DNA of 64,000 nt from Bradyrhizobium sp. CER78 (GCF_029846235.1 NZ_JARVWP010000007.1:62001-126000), one strand, 5' to 3'; shown: positions 1-8,117, counted from the stretch's first letter. The notes: generated by a model not told the origin, from the sequence alone. A program made the numbers and translations.

Positions 1-343
1 TGACCGCGACCTGCTGGTCGAACGACGCATCGTCGCTGTCGGCGATCCTGCCGAGCTTCATGATGCCGGCATTGTTGACCAGCACGTCGACGCCGCCGAA
101 CGCCGCTTCCGCCGCGTCGAACATGCCGCGCACGGCGCTGGGATCGCTGACATCGGCTTTCGCCGTCAGCGCCCGGCCGCCGGCGGCCTCGATCCGGTCG
201 GCCACCGCCTGGGCCGGCTTGGCATCGCCGGAATAGTTGATGACGACGGTGAAGCCATCCCTGGCGAGGCGCTCGGCAACTGCCGCGCCGATCCCGCGCG
301 AGGCGCCCGTAATCAGAGCTACCTTGTTGGTTTGATTGGTCAT
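1..343 (-). CDS. SDR family oxidoreductase (partial, C-terminus outside window)
   Basis: N-terminal 114 residues of a classical short-chain dehydrogenase/reductase; the rest lies beyond the left edge. The dinucleotide-binding motif TGASRGIG is at residues 12-19 and NNAG closes the fourth strand near residue 93, so the Rossmann fold is intact as far as seen. The ATG is at 341-343 with a GGGAG-type ribosome site a few bases upstream. It is divergent from the LysR gene at 464, with a palindrome between them, so it is the likely target of that regulator. The active-site YxxxK is not in the window and the substrate cannot be inferred. Confidence 0.9.
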   Translation of the reverse strand, partial: MTNQTNKVALITGASRGIGAAVAERLARDGFTVVINYSGDAKPAQAVADRIEAAGGRALTAKADVSDPSAVRGMFDAAEAAFGGVDVLVNNAGIMKLGRIADSDDASFDQQVAV

Positions 344-401
344 TTTTGATCTCCCTTCAGTTGAGCGGCAATGGCCGCGTTCGATAGGAGGACGCTACGC
401 C

Positions 402-439
402 TTGGCATCAACCGGATAATCCGGCATCTTTTGGCATCA
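402..439. promoter_or_regulatory. LysR-type operator between SDR and lysR genes
   Basis: A perfect 13-bp palindrome CCGGATAATCCGG (412-424) lies between two direct copies of TTGGCATCA (402-410 and 431-439). It sits in the 120-bp divergent promoter region of an SDR gene and a LysR gene, the usual place for a LysR binding site. The binding role is inferred from position and symmetry. Confidence 0.5.
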
Positions 440-463
440 CTATTCGCAGATTTCGGACAATAG

Positions 464-1351
464 ATGGACCGCTTCGATGCGATGCGCGTGTTCACCCGGG
501 TGGTCGAGCGGCGCAGCTTTTCGCTGGCCGCCGACGATCTTGGCCTGCCGCGCTCGACGGTGACGGACGCGGTGAAGGGGCTGGAGGCGCGGCTCGGCGT
601 GCGGCTGCTCGAACGCACCACGCGCACGGTGCGCCCGACGCTCGATGGCGAGGCGCACTACCGGCGCTGCCTGTCGCTGATCTCCGATCTCGAAGACGCC
701 GAAGGCGCGTTCGGCGGCGCGCGGCCGAAGGGGCTGCTGCGGCTCGAAGTGCAGGGCACCTTGGCGCGGCACTTCCTGCTGCCGAACCTGCCGGGCTTCC
801 TCACCGAGTATCCCGACATCGAGATCAACATGAGCGAGAGCGATCGCTTCATCGATCTGATCCGCGAAGGCGTCGACTGCGTGCTGCGCTTCGGCAAGCT
901 GCCTGACAGCGACATGATCGCGCGCCAGGTGACGATGCTGGAGCGATTGACCTGCGCTACGCCTGACTATTTCGCGCGCTTCGGCACGCCGACCGATCCG
1001 TTCGCGCTCGACGGCCATCGCATGATCGGCATCCGCTCGCTGACGACGGGACGCCTGCGGCCGATGGAGTTCGTGATCGACGGTGAACTCAAACAGTTTC
1101 CGCTGCCGGCGCCGATGTCGGTGACTGGGCCCGAGAGCTATCTGGCGAGCGCCAAGCTCGGCCTCGGCCTCGTGCAGGTGCCGCGCTTCCATGCCGAAAC
1201 CGATCTCGCCAACGGCACGCTGGTGGCGGTGCTGCAGCAATGGCCGCCACCAATGGTGCCGGTCAACCTGCTCTATCCGCGCAACCGCCAGCTTTCACCG
1301 CGCGTCCGCGTGTTCATCGATTATGTCATGCGCGTGTTCGCGCGCAGTTGA
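464..1351 (+). CDS. LysR family transcriptional regulator
   Basis: A 295-aa protein of standard LysR length. The N-terminal winged helix-turn-helix (residues about 1-60) includes the SFSLAADDLGLPRSTVTDAVKGLE stretch (broken here: SFSLAADDLG, then LPRSTVTDAV), followed by a periplasmic-binding-protein-like effector domain (about 90-290). It is the CrgA/AaeR-like subgroup that often controls a divergent oxidoreductase gene, and here the neighbour at 343 is an SDR. The start is the first ATG after the promoter palindrome. The effector is unknown. Confidence 0.93.
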   Translation: MDRFDAMRVFTRVVERRSFSLAADDLGLPRSTVTDAVKGLEARLGVRLLERTTRTVRPTLDGEAHYRRCLSLISDLEDAEGAFGGARPKGLLRLEVQGTLARHFLLPNLPGFLTEYPDIEINMSESDRFIDLIREGVDCVLRFGKLPDSDMIARQVTMLERLTCATPDYFARFGTPTDPFALDGHRMIGIRSLTTGRLRPMEFVIDGELKQFPLPAPMSVTGPESYLASAKLGLGLVQVPRFHAETDLANGTLVAVLQQWPPPMVPVNLLYPRNRQLSPRVRVFIDYVMRVFARS

Positions 1352-1414
1352 TCAGCCGCCGGAACCACTGCGAACCCAGCGACGTTATCCCTTCGACACC
1401 GGAGGGATTAAGCG

Positions 1415-1621
1415 ATGCGGACGTTTTTTGGCATGATTTTAGGCGCGCTGCTGCTGATTTGCGGCGTCTATGTTTATGACTCGGTGCGAACATCGAGCGC
1501 GGCCAATGGCGAGGCGGCGCAAAACACGCGCACCATCGTCAATTGGGACGTCGCAGCCCACGACTGGAACCTGCTGAAGACGCGCACCCGCGAGCAGTGG
1601 GACAAGATCGCGTCGAAGTGA
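1415..1621 (+). CDS. Small single-pass membrane protein, unknown function
   Basis: A 68-aa protein with one hydrophobic segment at residues 5-21 followed by a polar tail, so it is probably anchored in the inner membrane with the C-terminus outside. A GGAGGG ribosome site lies 8 bases before the ATG, which supports it as a real gene. It follows the LysR gene by 63 bases and is convergent with azlD. I do not recognise a family. Confidence 0.65.
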   Translation: MRTFFGMILGALLLICGVYVYDSVRTSSAANGEAAQNTRTIVNWDVAAHDWNLLKTRTREQWDKIASK

Positions 1622-1630
1622 CGGCTGACG

Positions 1631-1933
1631 TCACAGCCCGATCGCAGACGCCGCCAAGGCCGCGCCGAATCCGGCTCCCAGCGCGGCCCATTCCCTCGCC
1701 GTGATCGCCATGGTCACGAGCGCGACCAATGTCCCAACGAAGCCTGCCAGCCCGCCCGACAGGCAACCGCCGACAATGAATGCAATGAACAGATTGCCGG
1801 GCGCGAGCCGGAGAAAGCGCGCGGCAATGCCGTCGTCGCGCATCGATGCGGCGAGAACGTATCCGCCGGCGCGCATGACATAGCAGGTGACGCCGAGGAT
1901 GCAGATGACGCCGAGTACCGTAAGGTCATGCAT
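1631..1933 (-). CDS. azlD: AzlD family branched-chain amino acid exporter, small subunit
   Basis: A 100-aa protein with three to four membrane segments, the size and composition of AzlD/YgaH proteins. AzlD pairs with AzlC to export branched-chain amino acids or their analogues across the inner membrane. The start overlaps the end of azlC by 8 bases, indicating translational coupling. Confidence 0.88.
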   Translation of the reverse strand: MHDLTVLGVICILGVTCYVMRAGGYVLAASMRDDGIAARFLRLAPGNLFIAFIVGGCLSGGLAGFVGTLVALVTMAITAREWAALGAGFGAALAASAIGL

Positions 1934-2639
1934 CCTTCGGCTCCATCATGCTCACCAGCGTGCCGCATCCACCTCCGATCAGCATCGACCAGCTCGGATC
2001 CACGAACCGGGCCACGAGAAGTGCTGCGACGGCCGAGGTCAGCCACGGCCAAAGCGATCTCACATTCTTCCACTGGCTGGGCAGCAGGGTCGCGATGAAC
2101 ATCGTCGGCAGCAATGCGGCGGCGAGCCTGAGCGGCTCGTTTGCCGTGAGCGGAGCGGCATAGGCAAGCGCGGTGCCGCCGACCCAGCCGATCGCCATCG
2201 GGATGCTCGATCCGAGCAGATAGCCTGCGTCAGGTCCGTTGCGGTCGGCGTCCGAGTTCGTCATCAGCCACGATGCATCCGCCAGCAGGAACAGCGTGGG
2301 CAGCATCTTCCGGGGTGCCAGTCCGCCAAACAGCTGGCGCAGATGGGCGCCCATCAGTAAGTATCGCGAATTCGTGGCGATGCAGGCAACGACCATGGCG
2401 ACGACCGGCAACGGATGAGCCCACATGCTCAGCGTGATCGCTTGCGCCGTGGCGGAGTAGACCAGCAGACTGAACAGAATGGCGTGCTCTGCCCCCAGCC
2501 CGAGTCCCTTGTAGGTCAGTCCCATCACGAGGCCGGCGGCGCCATTGCTGAGCAGGAAGGGCAGCGCCGCGACCAGGCCGCGCCTGAAACCTGCGGCAGT
2601 CATCGTTGAGGCTGGCGGCGAGACGCTTGTAATGGTCAT
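1926..2639 (-). CDS. azlC: AzlC family branched-chain amino acid exporter, large subunit
   Basis: About 237 aa with multiple hydrophobic segments. The AzlC-type N-terminus (RRGLVAALPFLLSNGAAGL, near residue 18) and the central SRYLLMGAHLR region are recognisable. It forms a two-component exporter with the overlapping azlD. The start is uncertain: ATG at 2639 or 2645 lies inside a perfect 18-bp palindrome, while ATG at 2603 would leave the palindrome between this gene and the divergent regulator and fits family N-termini well. None of these has a clear ribosome site. Confidence 0.9.
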   Translation of the reverse strand: MTITSVSPPASTMTAAGFRRGLVAALPFLLSNGAAGLVMGLTYKGLGLGAEHAILFSLLVYSATAQAITLSMWAHPLPVVAMVVACIATNSRYLLMGAHLRQLFGGLAPRKMLPTLFLLADASWLMTNSDADRNGPDAGYLLGSSIPMAIGWVGGTALAYAAPLTANEPLRLAAALLPTMFIATLLPSQWKNVRSLWPWLTSAVAALLVARFVDPSWSMLIGGGCGTLVSMMEPKDA

Positions 2640-2647
2640 GACCATTA
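2630..2647. promoter_or_regulatory. Perfect 18-bp palindrome, probable operator for azlCD / CGNR gene
   Basis: TAATGGTCATGACCATTA is its own reverse complement. It lies about 22 bp upstream of the divergent CGNR-type regulator and at or just before the azlC start, so one bound dimer could control both directions. The palindrome is seen directly; its operator role is inferred. Confidence 0.6.
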
Positions 2648-2668
2648 GATTAGACTTGGTGAGAGGCC

Positions 2669-3274
2669 GTGATGTCAAGAGATCCCGCGCGGGCAGCGAC
2701 GCAGTTCTTCGGCGGACGGGTCTGCCTTGACTTCGCGAACACGCTGGACTGGCGCACCTCGAAAGATCCGCAGGAGCTGATTCCGGATTATGCGGCGCTG
2801 TTGTCCTGGAGCGAACGCCGCGGGACCTTGCCGCTTGCCGCGACCAGGAAGCTGAAGGCGCGTTCGGCAGGCAGCGAGGCCGCGGCTGCGATGCAGAAGG
2901 CATATGATTTGCGCCGCGACATCTGGACCATTTCGGACGCGCTGCGCGGCGGCCGCGGTGCGGACCTTCGTCTCGTCAATCGGATGCTCTCGGCGGCGCC
3001 GCGGCAACCCGACCTCGTGCGGCAGGATCGAGCATATCGCCACGCCTTCGCGGGGACCGACGTGACCGAGCCGTTATGGCCGGTGCTGTGGTCGCTGACG
3101 GCGCTGCTGGCGTCCGACGACGCCAGGCGGATCGGATGCTGCGAAGCTGATGGCTGCGGCTGGTTCTTTGTCGACGAGAGCCCGAACCGAACCCGCAGAT
3201 GGTGCTCGAGCGAAGTCTGCGGCAATCGCGAGCGGGCGCGGCGCGCCTATGCCAAGCGCAAGGGCTCCGCGTAA
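2669..3274 (+). CDS. ABATE / CGNR zinc-finger transcriptional regulator
   Basis: A 201-aa protein. The N-terminal about 140 residues match the ABATE (putative stress-response ligand-binding) layout, beginning FGGRVCLDFANTLDWR. The C-terminal 45 residues form a CGNR zinc finger with the pattern C-E-x-D-G-C-G-W-x-F-x-D then R-R-W-C-S-x-x-x-C-G-N-R. CGNR proteins are DNA-binding regulators. It is divergent from azlC with a palindrome between, so it probably controls the exporter and itself. The start is GTG 2669 or ATG 2672; GAGAGG upstream fits either. Confidence 0.9.
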   Translation: MMSRDPARAATQFFGGRVCLDFANTLDWRTSKDPQELIPDYAALLSWSERRGTLPLAATRKLKARSAGSEAAAAMQKAYDLRRDIWTISDALRGGRGADLRLVNRMLSAAPRQPDLVRQDRAYRHAFAGTDVTEPLWPVLWSLTALLASDDARRIGCCEADGCGWFFVDESPNRTRRWCSSEVCGNRERARRAYAKRKGSA

Positions 3275-3332
3275 GTGCGGGCTGAAGCGCGCTGAGATCA
3301 GGTTCGGCTGCATCCGCAAACTCGGTCCGCCC

Positions 3333-3449
3333 CCTCTCCCGCTTGCGGGGGAGGGCTGGGGTTGGGGTATCTCCGCAACCGAGATACTCCCTGTGTTGAG
3401 AGACCCCCACCCGGCGCTTCGCGCCGACCTCCCCCGCAAGCGGGAGAGG
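3333..3449. repeat. Intergenic inverted repeat, 22-bp perfect arms
   Basis: The left arm at 3333-3354 and right arm at 3428-3449 are exact reverse complements (CCTCTCCCGCTTGCGGGGGAGG and its complement), and the interior is also partly self-complementary. It lies between two convergent genes. No coding capacity or transposase is present, so it is a miniature intergenic repeat that may also act as a bidirectional terminator. Confidence 0.8.
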
Positions 3450-3500
3450 TGGACTGCGACCTTGGCTCACACTGATTCAATAATCTTGCTTTGGCGTACG

Positions 3501-4178
3501 CTAGTTCTGCTCGGTCTTGCGGCCCATATTGGCCTTGCGGGCGTCGGCGATCACCTGCTCGAACTGATCCATGCTGAGCACGCCCGGCACGCGATACTTG
3601 CCGACGATGAATGACGGCGTGCCGTTGAAGCCGAACGCCTGCGCCTGCTCGTCGTTGCGCGCGAGGATCGCGTCGATCGCCTTGGCGTTGGCGTCGAGAT
3701 CCTTCTTCAGCCGGTCGATGTCGAGGCCGGCGCCCGCGAGCAGCTCGGCGATGCGCGGCTCGGTGATGCGCGAATTGACCGAGATCATCGCCTCATGCGC
3801 GGTGTCGAACTTGCCCTGGTACTTCGCCGCCAGCGCCATCCGCGCCGCGACCTTGGAGACCGGCCCGAGGATCGGCCAGTCCTTCAGCACCAGGCGGACC
3901 TTGCCGTCGTCCTGCACCACCTGGCGGAGCTCCGGCGCCAGCTTGCGGCAATACGGACAGTTGTAATCAAACCATTCGACGATCGTGATGTCGCCCTTGG
4001 CATTGCCGATGACAGGAATATCCGGATCGCGCAGCACCTGCTCCTCGGTCAGGACCTTGTCGTCCTCGGCGCGCGCGCCTCCCGCGGCCAGCAGCGCGAT
4101 CCCGGCACCGATAAGGCCGAGCGCGTCGCGGCGGGTCGCGCCGGCATTGTCGAGCGGTGATTTCGTCAGATGGTTCAT
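3501..4178 (-). CDS. DsbA family thioredoxin-fold protein, Tat-exported
   Basis: A 225-aa protein. The N-terminus has a twin-arginine signal (TRRDALGLIGAG, residues 15-26) ending at about ALA-like ARA, residue 37. The redox motif CPYC (C74, C77) opens a DsbA-type thioredoxin fold with the inserted helical region. It is expected to act in the periplasm as a disulfide oxidant or isomerase on exported proteins. Folding before Tat export would be unusual but is known for this subgroup in rhizobia. A DsbB gene lies 7 kb away at 11169. Confidence 0.92.
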   Translation of the reverse strand: MNHLTKSPLDNAGATRRDALGLIGAGIALLAAGGARAEDDKVLTEEQVLRDPDIPVIGNAKGDITIVEWFDYNCPYCRKLAPELRQVVQDDGKVRLVLKDWPILGPVSKVAARMALAAKYQGKFDTAHEAMISVNSRITEPRIAELLAGAGLDIDRLKKDLDANAKAIDAILARNDEQAQAFGFNGTPSFIVGKYRVPGVLSMDQFEQVIADARKANMGRKTEQN

Positions 4179-4214
4179 AGCTGGCTTCCGGAAGGGCTCC
4201 TCGCCCTTCTACGT

Positions 4215-5081
4215 TCAGGACACATTGATGTTACGCAGCAGCATATAGATCGCCACGACGATAATCACAGCCGCGAACACGATATTGAGCGCGCCGCGGC
4301 GTTCCGACAGGTGCCGGGCGCTCCTTGTACCCAGGAGGCCGCCCGCGATGCCGCCGGCGACGAATAGCCCCGCCAGGCCCCATGACACCAGCCCTGACCA
4401 CGCATAGCTCAACGCCGTGGTCACGCCGAAAGCGCTGACCGCGACCAGCGAGGAACTGACCGCGTTCATGATCGGCATCCCGGTCGCCAGCATCAGGGCC
4501 GGCACGATCAGAAAGCCGCCGCCGATGCCGAAGAAGCCGGACATGGTTCCGGTGGCAAGCCCGAGACCGATGATCGCGGGCATGTTGGACATCGAGATCT
4601 TGACGTCGGTCAGCCCGACCCGCGCGCGGGTCTTCAGCATCAGGCCCGCGATCACAAGCATCACCACCGAGAACAGCGCCAGCAGCTTCTGCCCGTCCAG
4701 CATCTTGCCGAGGATCGAGCCGCCGAAGGCGCCGAACATGCCCGACAGCGCGAACACCAGCGCGCAGGACCACATCACGGTGCCGCCGCGGGCGTGGTTG
4801 GACAGGTTGATCGCGGCGTTGGCGGCGACCGCGATCGCCGAGGTGCCGATCGCGACATGCGGCTGGGGTACCCCGACCACATAGACCATCAGCGGCACGG
4901 CCAGGATCGACCCGCCGCCGCCCACCAGGCCCAGCGAAAAGCCGACCAGCATGCCCGATGCCAGCCCAAGCACGCTCTGGGTTGCGGAGAAGATCAAGGG
5001 GAACAGACTCGCGTTTGCGGCGGCAACCCTAGAAGGATTTACTGCCCAGCGCCATACCAATAGCACAAAACTGCCCTGCAA
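4215..5081 (-). CDS. Sulfite exporter TauE/SafE family permease
   Basis: A 288-aa multi-pass membrane protein with the two TauE half-repeats, each with a glycine-rich motif (GLVGGGGSILAVP near residue 52 and GFFGIGGGFLIVP near 190). Family members move sulfite, sulfonates or other small anions. The first about 35 residues (to the first membrane segment) are longer than typical, so the true start may be an internal codon. It lies 36 bases upstream of the DsbA-like gene on the same strand. Confidence 0.9.
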   Translation of the reverse strand: MQGSFVLLVWRWAVNPSRVAAANASLFPLIFSATQSVLGLASGMLVGFSLGLVGGGGSILAVPLMVYVVGVPQPHVAIGTSAIAVAANAAINLSNHARGGTVMWSCALVFALSGMFGAFGGSILGKMLDGQKLLALFSVVMLVIAGLMLKTRARVGLTDVKISMSNMPAIIGLGLATGTMSGFFGIGGGFLIVPALMLATGMPIMNAVSSSLVAVSAFGVTTALSYAWSGLVSWGLAGLFVAGGIAGGLLGTRSARHLSERRGALNIVFAAVIIVVAIYMLLRNINVS

Positions 5082-5087
5082 GGGGTG

Positions 5088-5810
5088 TCAGCGCAGCAGA
5101 TATGTCACGGCCAGTGGCACCAGCAGCGAGGTGACCAGCGCGTTCAGGCTCATCGCGATGCCGGCAAAGACGCCGGCGACCTCGTCGACCTGGAAGGCGC
5201 GCGCGGTGCCGATGCCATGGGCGGCGATGCCGGCGGCAAAGCCACGACCGCGGAAGTCGGTAATCCCGGTGAAGTTCATCAGCGGCGTGACGATGATCGC
5301 CCCCATGATGCCGGTGAGGATCACCGACACCGCGGTCAGCGAGGGATCGGCATGCAGGGATTCGCTGATGCCCATCGCGACGCCGGCCGTCACCGATTTC
5401 GGCGCCAGCGACAGGATGATCTCGCGCGGCAGGCCGAAGGCCCGCGCCAGCAGCACCACCGAGACGATCGCCGTGAGCGAGCCGACCGCGAGCGCAACCA
5501 GCATCGGCAGGACCGCCGCGGCGACCCGCTTGCGGTTCTCGTAGAGCGGCACCGCGAGCGCGACCGTCGCCGGCCCGAGCAGGAAGTGCACGAACTGCGC
5601 ACCGGCAAAATAGGTGGTGTAGGAGGTCCCCGTCAGCAGCAGGAACAGGCCGATGATCCACAGCGAATGCAGCACCGGATTGGCGAGCGGATGCCGCCTT
5701 GTCTTCAGCGACACCGCATCGGTCGCGGCATAGGTCACGAGCGTCACCGTCAGCCAGAGCAGCGGCGACTGCGAGAGATAGACCCAGAGCGAGAACGGAT
5801 TGTCGTTCAC
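5088..5810 (-). CDS. lrgB: LrgB family membrane protein
   Basis: A 240-aa protein with about seven membrane segments. It matches LrgB/CidB (YohK) in length and has the conserved region PKSVTAGVAMGISE near residue 130. LrgA/LrgB pairs are linked to control of murein hydrolase activity or to export of small organic acids such as pyruvate. Its start overlaps the lrgA stop by 4 bases. Confidence 0.92.
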   Translation of the reverse strand: MNDNPFSLWVYLSQSPLLWLTVTLVTYAATDAVSLKTRRHPLANPVLHSLWIIGLFLLLTGTSYTTYFAGAQFVHFLLGPATVALAVPLYENRKRVAAAVLPMLVALAVGSLTAIVSVVLLARAFGLPREIILSLAPKSVTAGVAMGISESLHADPSLTAVSVILTGIMGAIIVTPLMNFTGITDFRGRGFAAGIAAHGIGTARAFQVDEVAGVFAGIAMSLNALVTSLLVPLAVTYLLR

Positions 5811-6193
5811 GGCGTCTCGTCCTCGCGCGAGAAGAGACTGCTCGCCGCGACAAAGGTCGCGACCGTCGCCAGCAGTGTGACGATGACCGACACCGCGAGG
5901 ATCACCAGGATCGCGATGCCGTGCTCGGCGAGCAGATCGAGCTTCTGCACCACGCCGACACCGGCCGGAATGAACAGCAGCGAGAGATTGGCCAGCATGC
6001 CGCGGCTTGCGCTCTCGACGCCGTCATTGCCGAGCGGCCCGCGCGCCAGCGCAGGATAGCGGTCGCGCGCAAGCAGCAGCAACAGCAGGAGCACGAGACC
6101 AACCACCGGGCCCGGCACCGGCACGGCGAGCGCGCGCACGGCGACCTCACCGACGAGCTGACAAAGCAGGATCAGGCTGAGGCTGGCGATCAT
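5807..6193 (-). CDS. lrgA: CidA/LrgA family holin-like protein
   Basis: A 128-aa protein with four hydrophobic segments and the family signature PVPGPVVGLVLLLLLL near residues 24-39. It is the first gene of a two-gene operon with lrgB (4-base overlap), the usual arrangement. Upstream is a repeat element rather than a recognisable regulator gene. Confidence 0.9.
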   Translation of the reverse strand: MIASLSLILLCQLVGEVAVRALAVPVPGPVVGLVLLLLLLLARDRYPALARGPLGNDGVESASRGMLANLSLLFIPAGVGVVQKLDLLAEHGIAILVILAVSVIVTLLATVATFVAASSLFSREDETP

Positions 6194-6303
6194 GACAAGG
6201 CGCTCACGCGAAACATCCGCCTATCAGGTCGGTGCGACAGTGGCTTGTCAATGCACGGGACTCATACGCGTGCGCAGATGTTGGGCACCGCTGCTCTCGG
6301 ATC

Positions 6304-6435
6304 CGTCATCCTGAGGAGCGCGAAGCGCGTCTCGAAGGATGCACGGCCCGGCTATTTCTGCGCGTTGCTCTCCGCTCGCCGAGAGCGTGGGGCCGTCGAC
6401 CCTTCGAGACGCGCTGCGCGCTCCTCAGGGTGACG
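6304..6435. repeat. Intergenic inverted repeat (CGTCATCCTGAGG family), copy 1
   Basis: The left part starts CGTCATCCTGAGGAGCGCG and runs through CTCGAAGG. The right part (6401-6435) is its near-perfect reverse complement. A second member lies at 10501-10606 with the same end sequences but a different middle. It is non-coding, with no flanking transposase. Confidence 0.8.
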
Positions 6436-6461
6436 GGGACGAAGTTTCGCTCGACCCCACG

Positions 6462-6914
6462 CTACGACCGCCGCTGCAGCGCCATCAGTGTGCCGCTCAT
6501 GGTCGCGACCAGCGTCTCAACGCCGTCCTGCACGGCGTAGGCACGGCCGTCGCAGACGGTCAGGGTGCGGCCGGGCTTCACCACGACGCCGCGGAACACG
6601 AACCGCTCGCCGCGGGCCGGCGCCAGCAGGTTGGTCTTGAACTCCACGGTGAGGATGTCGGAACCTTCGGGCATCAGCGTGAAAGCGGCGATCCCGCAGG
6701 CATTGTCGAGGCCCGCGGTGATGATTCCGGCATGTACAAAGCCGTTCTGCTGGCTGTACTCAGGCGCATAGGGCATCGCGAGATCGACTTCGCCCGGCTC
6801 GATGCGCGCGATCGAGATACCAAGCGTCTGCATCGCGCGCTGGCGCGCGAACGTTTCGGCTGCAACTGCGCGATAGTCGGGATTCTTCGGCTCGAAACGG
6901 GGCATGGCGGTCAT
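6462..6914 (-). CDS. PaaI-type hotdog thioesterase
   Basis: A 150-aa single hotdog-fold protein with the PaaI-type pattern NGFVHAGIITAGLDNACGIA (residues about 56-75), where G-x-x-H-A-G is the thioester-handling segment. Members hydrolyse phenylacetyl- or other acyl-CoA thioesters in the cytosol. It begins at ATG 6914 and overlaps the stop of the upstream thioesterase gene by 4 bases (ATGA), so the two are coupled. The TetR gene and paired operators at 7364-7416 probably control both. Confidence 0.88.
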   Translation of the reverse strand: MTAMPRFEPKNPDYRAVAAETFARQRAMQTLGISIARIEPGEVDLAMPYAPEYSQQNGFVHAGIITAGLDNACGIAAFTLMPEGSDILTVEFKTNLLAPARGERFVFRGVVVKPGRTLTVCDGRAYAVQDGVETLVATMSGTLMALQRRS

Positions 6915-7345
6915 GCGATCGCGGGTTCTGACGGGACGAGATGCGGCATCGCCGCGTAGCGGATCGCCGGCGCAAACGGCGCCGATCTGCGCGCGGCGCG
7001 GTCGATGTGCACGGCCGTGATCTCGCAGCTCGCGGCGACCTCGCCGGTCTCGGCGTTGCGCATCTCGTGCAGGATGCGGATCGACTTGTCGCGGAACTCG
7101 ACCAGCCGGCTCTTGACCTCGACGAGGTCGCCGGCGAGCAGTTCGCGCTTGTAGGCGATGTTCTGCTGCACGGCGGCCATGCCGCGGCCGGACTCGCGCA
7201 GATAGGTGGGCGTCAGGCCGAGCCGCGCGAACATGTTCCAGCTCGCCTCGTCGAACTTGCCGACATACCACATGACGTTCATGTGGCCGATGTGGTCGCA
7301 GTGCCAGGGATAGACCGTGCCGCGGTAGGTCGCCTCGCCTTCCAT
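6911..7345 (-). CDS. YbgC/FadM-like acyl-CoA thioesterase
   Basis: A 144-aa hotdog protein of the 4-hydroxybenzoyl-CoA thioesterase group. The N-terminal sequence TVYPWHCDHIGHMNVMWY (residues 10-27) carries the conserved Asp-His-x-x-H-x-N catalytic region (D18). It is first in a two-gene operon with the PaaI-type enzyme. The promoter region holds two TetR-type palindromes. The acyl substrate is not evident. Confidence 0.88.
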   Translation of the reverse strand: MEGEATYRGTVYPWHCDHIGHMNVMWYVGKFDEASWNMFARLGLTPTYLRESGRGMAAVQQNIAYKRELLAGDLVEVKSRLVEFRDKSIRILHEMRNAETGEVAASCEITAVHIDRAARRSAPFAPAIRYAAMPHLVPSEPAIA

Positions 7346-7363
7346 TCTGCTCCTCCCCGATTG

Positions 7364-7381
7364 TGATACGGTAGCGTATCA
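7364..7381. promoter_or_regulatory. TetR-type operator 1
   Basis: TGATACGGTAGCGTATCA has 7-bp perfect inverted arms (TGATACG / CGTATCA). It lies 19 bp upstream of the thioesterase start. A second site with the same core is centred 35 bp to the right. The divergent TetR gene at 7542 is the likely binder. Confidence 0.65.
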
Positions 7382-7400
7382 AGCGCCAAGCGGGCTAGCA

Positions 7401-7416
7401 ATACGGTACCGTATCA
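7401..7416. promoter_or_regulatory. TetR-type operator 2
   Basis: ATACGGTACCGTAT (7401-7414) is a perfect 14-bp palindrome and continues with CA as in operator 1. The shared core ATACGGTA..GTAT and the close pairing support a single regulator binding both sites. Confidence 0.65.
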
Positions 7417-7454
7417 CGCACGATCGGGACCCGCAGGGCCGCGTTAGCGCAAAC

Positions 7455-7507
7455 TGCACAGCGGTTTTCCGAAAAGATCGTGCTCAAACAAGAGACTAAT
7501 GCGCGAT
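7455..7507. repeat. Dispersed intergenic repeat (GCGGTTTTCCGAAAAGATC), copy 1
   Basis: The segment GCGGTTTTCCGAAAAGATC followed by TGC-CAAACAA and a GCGCGAT end also occurs at 55495-55615, where it is longer. Both copies are intergenic. The GGTTTTCCGAAAA part is itself partly self-complementary. Confidence 0.7.
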
Positions 7508-7541
7508 GCCCCGATCGCGCATTGGGATCCGCGGAGATCAC

Positions 7542-8099
7542 ATGACTGAGAGCAAGGGCGATGTCTGGGTCGCCGCCGGCTTTGCCGAACTCGCCCATAG
7601 CGGCGTCGACGGCGTGCGGGTCGAGGTGCTGGCGAAGAGTCTCGGCGTCACCAAGGGCGGCTTCTACCGCCGCTTCAAGGATCGCGCCGCGCTGCTCGAG
7701 GCCATGCTGACACGCTGGCGCGACGGCCGCATCGCGTCGATCGAGAAGCACACCGCGCTCGACGGTGCGAGCGCGCGTGAACGGCTGAAGGCGATCATCA
7801 CGCTCTATTCGGAGCGCATGAACACCGAGGCGATGGCTGTCGAGCTCGCGATCCGGCAATGGGCGCGCACCGACGAGGCCGCGGCGACCGCTGCCGCGAG
7901 TGTCGATGCGGCGCGGCTGAAGCAGGTCGGCCAGCTCTATCGCGCCACGGGGCTGCCGACTGAAGAGGCCGATGCGCAGGCCTTCCTGTTCTACTGCTTC
8001 ATCTTCGGCCAGAGCCTGCTGTTTCTCGAGCGCGGCCCGCGCAGGCGCGCGCAACTGCTGGCGCAATCGGCGGACAAGCTGCTTGCGGGAGGCCCGTAG
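7542..8099 (+). CDS. TetR family transcriptional regulator
   Basis: About 185 aa. The N-terminal TetR helix-turn-helix (residues about 8-52, including VEVLAKSLGVTKGGFYRRF) is clear, with a C-terminal ligand-binding helical domain. ATG 7542 has GGAG 6 bases upstream; an in-frame ATG at 7506 lies inside the repeat element and is less likely. It is divergent from the two thioesterase genes with paired palindromes between, so it is probably their repressor, perhaps sensing an acyl-CoA. Confidence 0.93.
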   Translation: MTESKGDVWVAAGFAELAHSGVDGVRVEVLAKSLGVTKGGFYRRFKDRAALLEAMLTRWRDGRIASIEKHTALDGASARERLKAIITLYSERMNTEAMAVELAIRQWARTDEAAATAAASVDAARLKQVGQLYRATGLPTEEADAQAFLFYCFIFGQSLLFLERGPRRRAQLLAQSADKLLAGGP

Positions 8100-8117
8100 A
8101 GCCTCGGCCAAAAGAAA

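Noticed and set aside
3333..3449. Inverted repeat as insertion-sequence ends
   Set aside because: The 117-bp element has no coding capacity and no flanking target duplication that I can see; it is treated as a small intergenic repeat.
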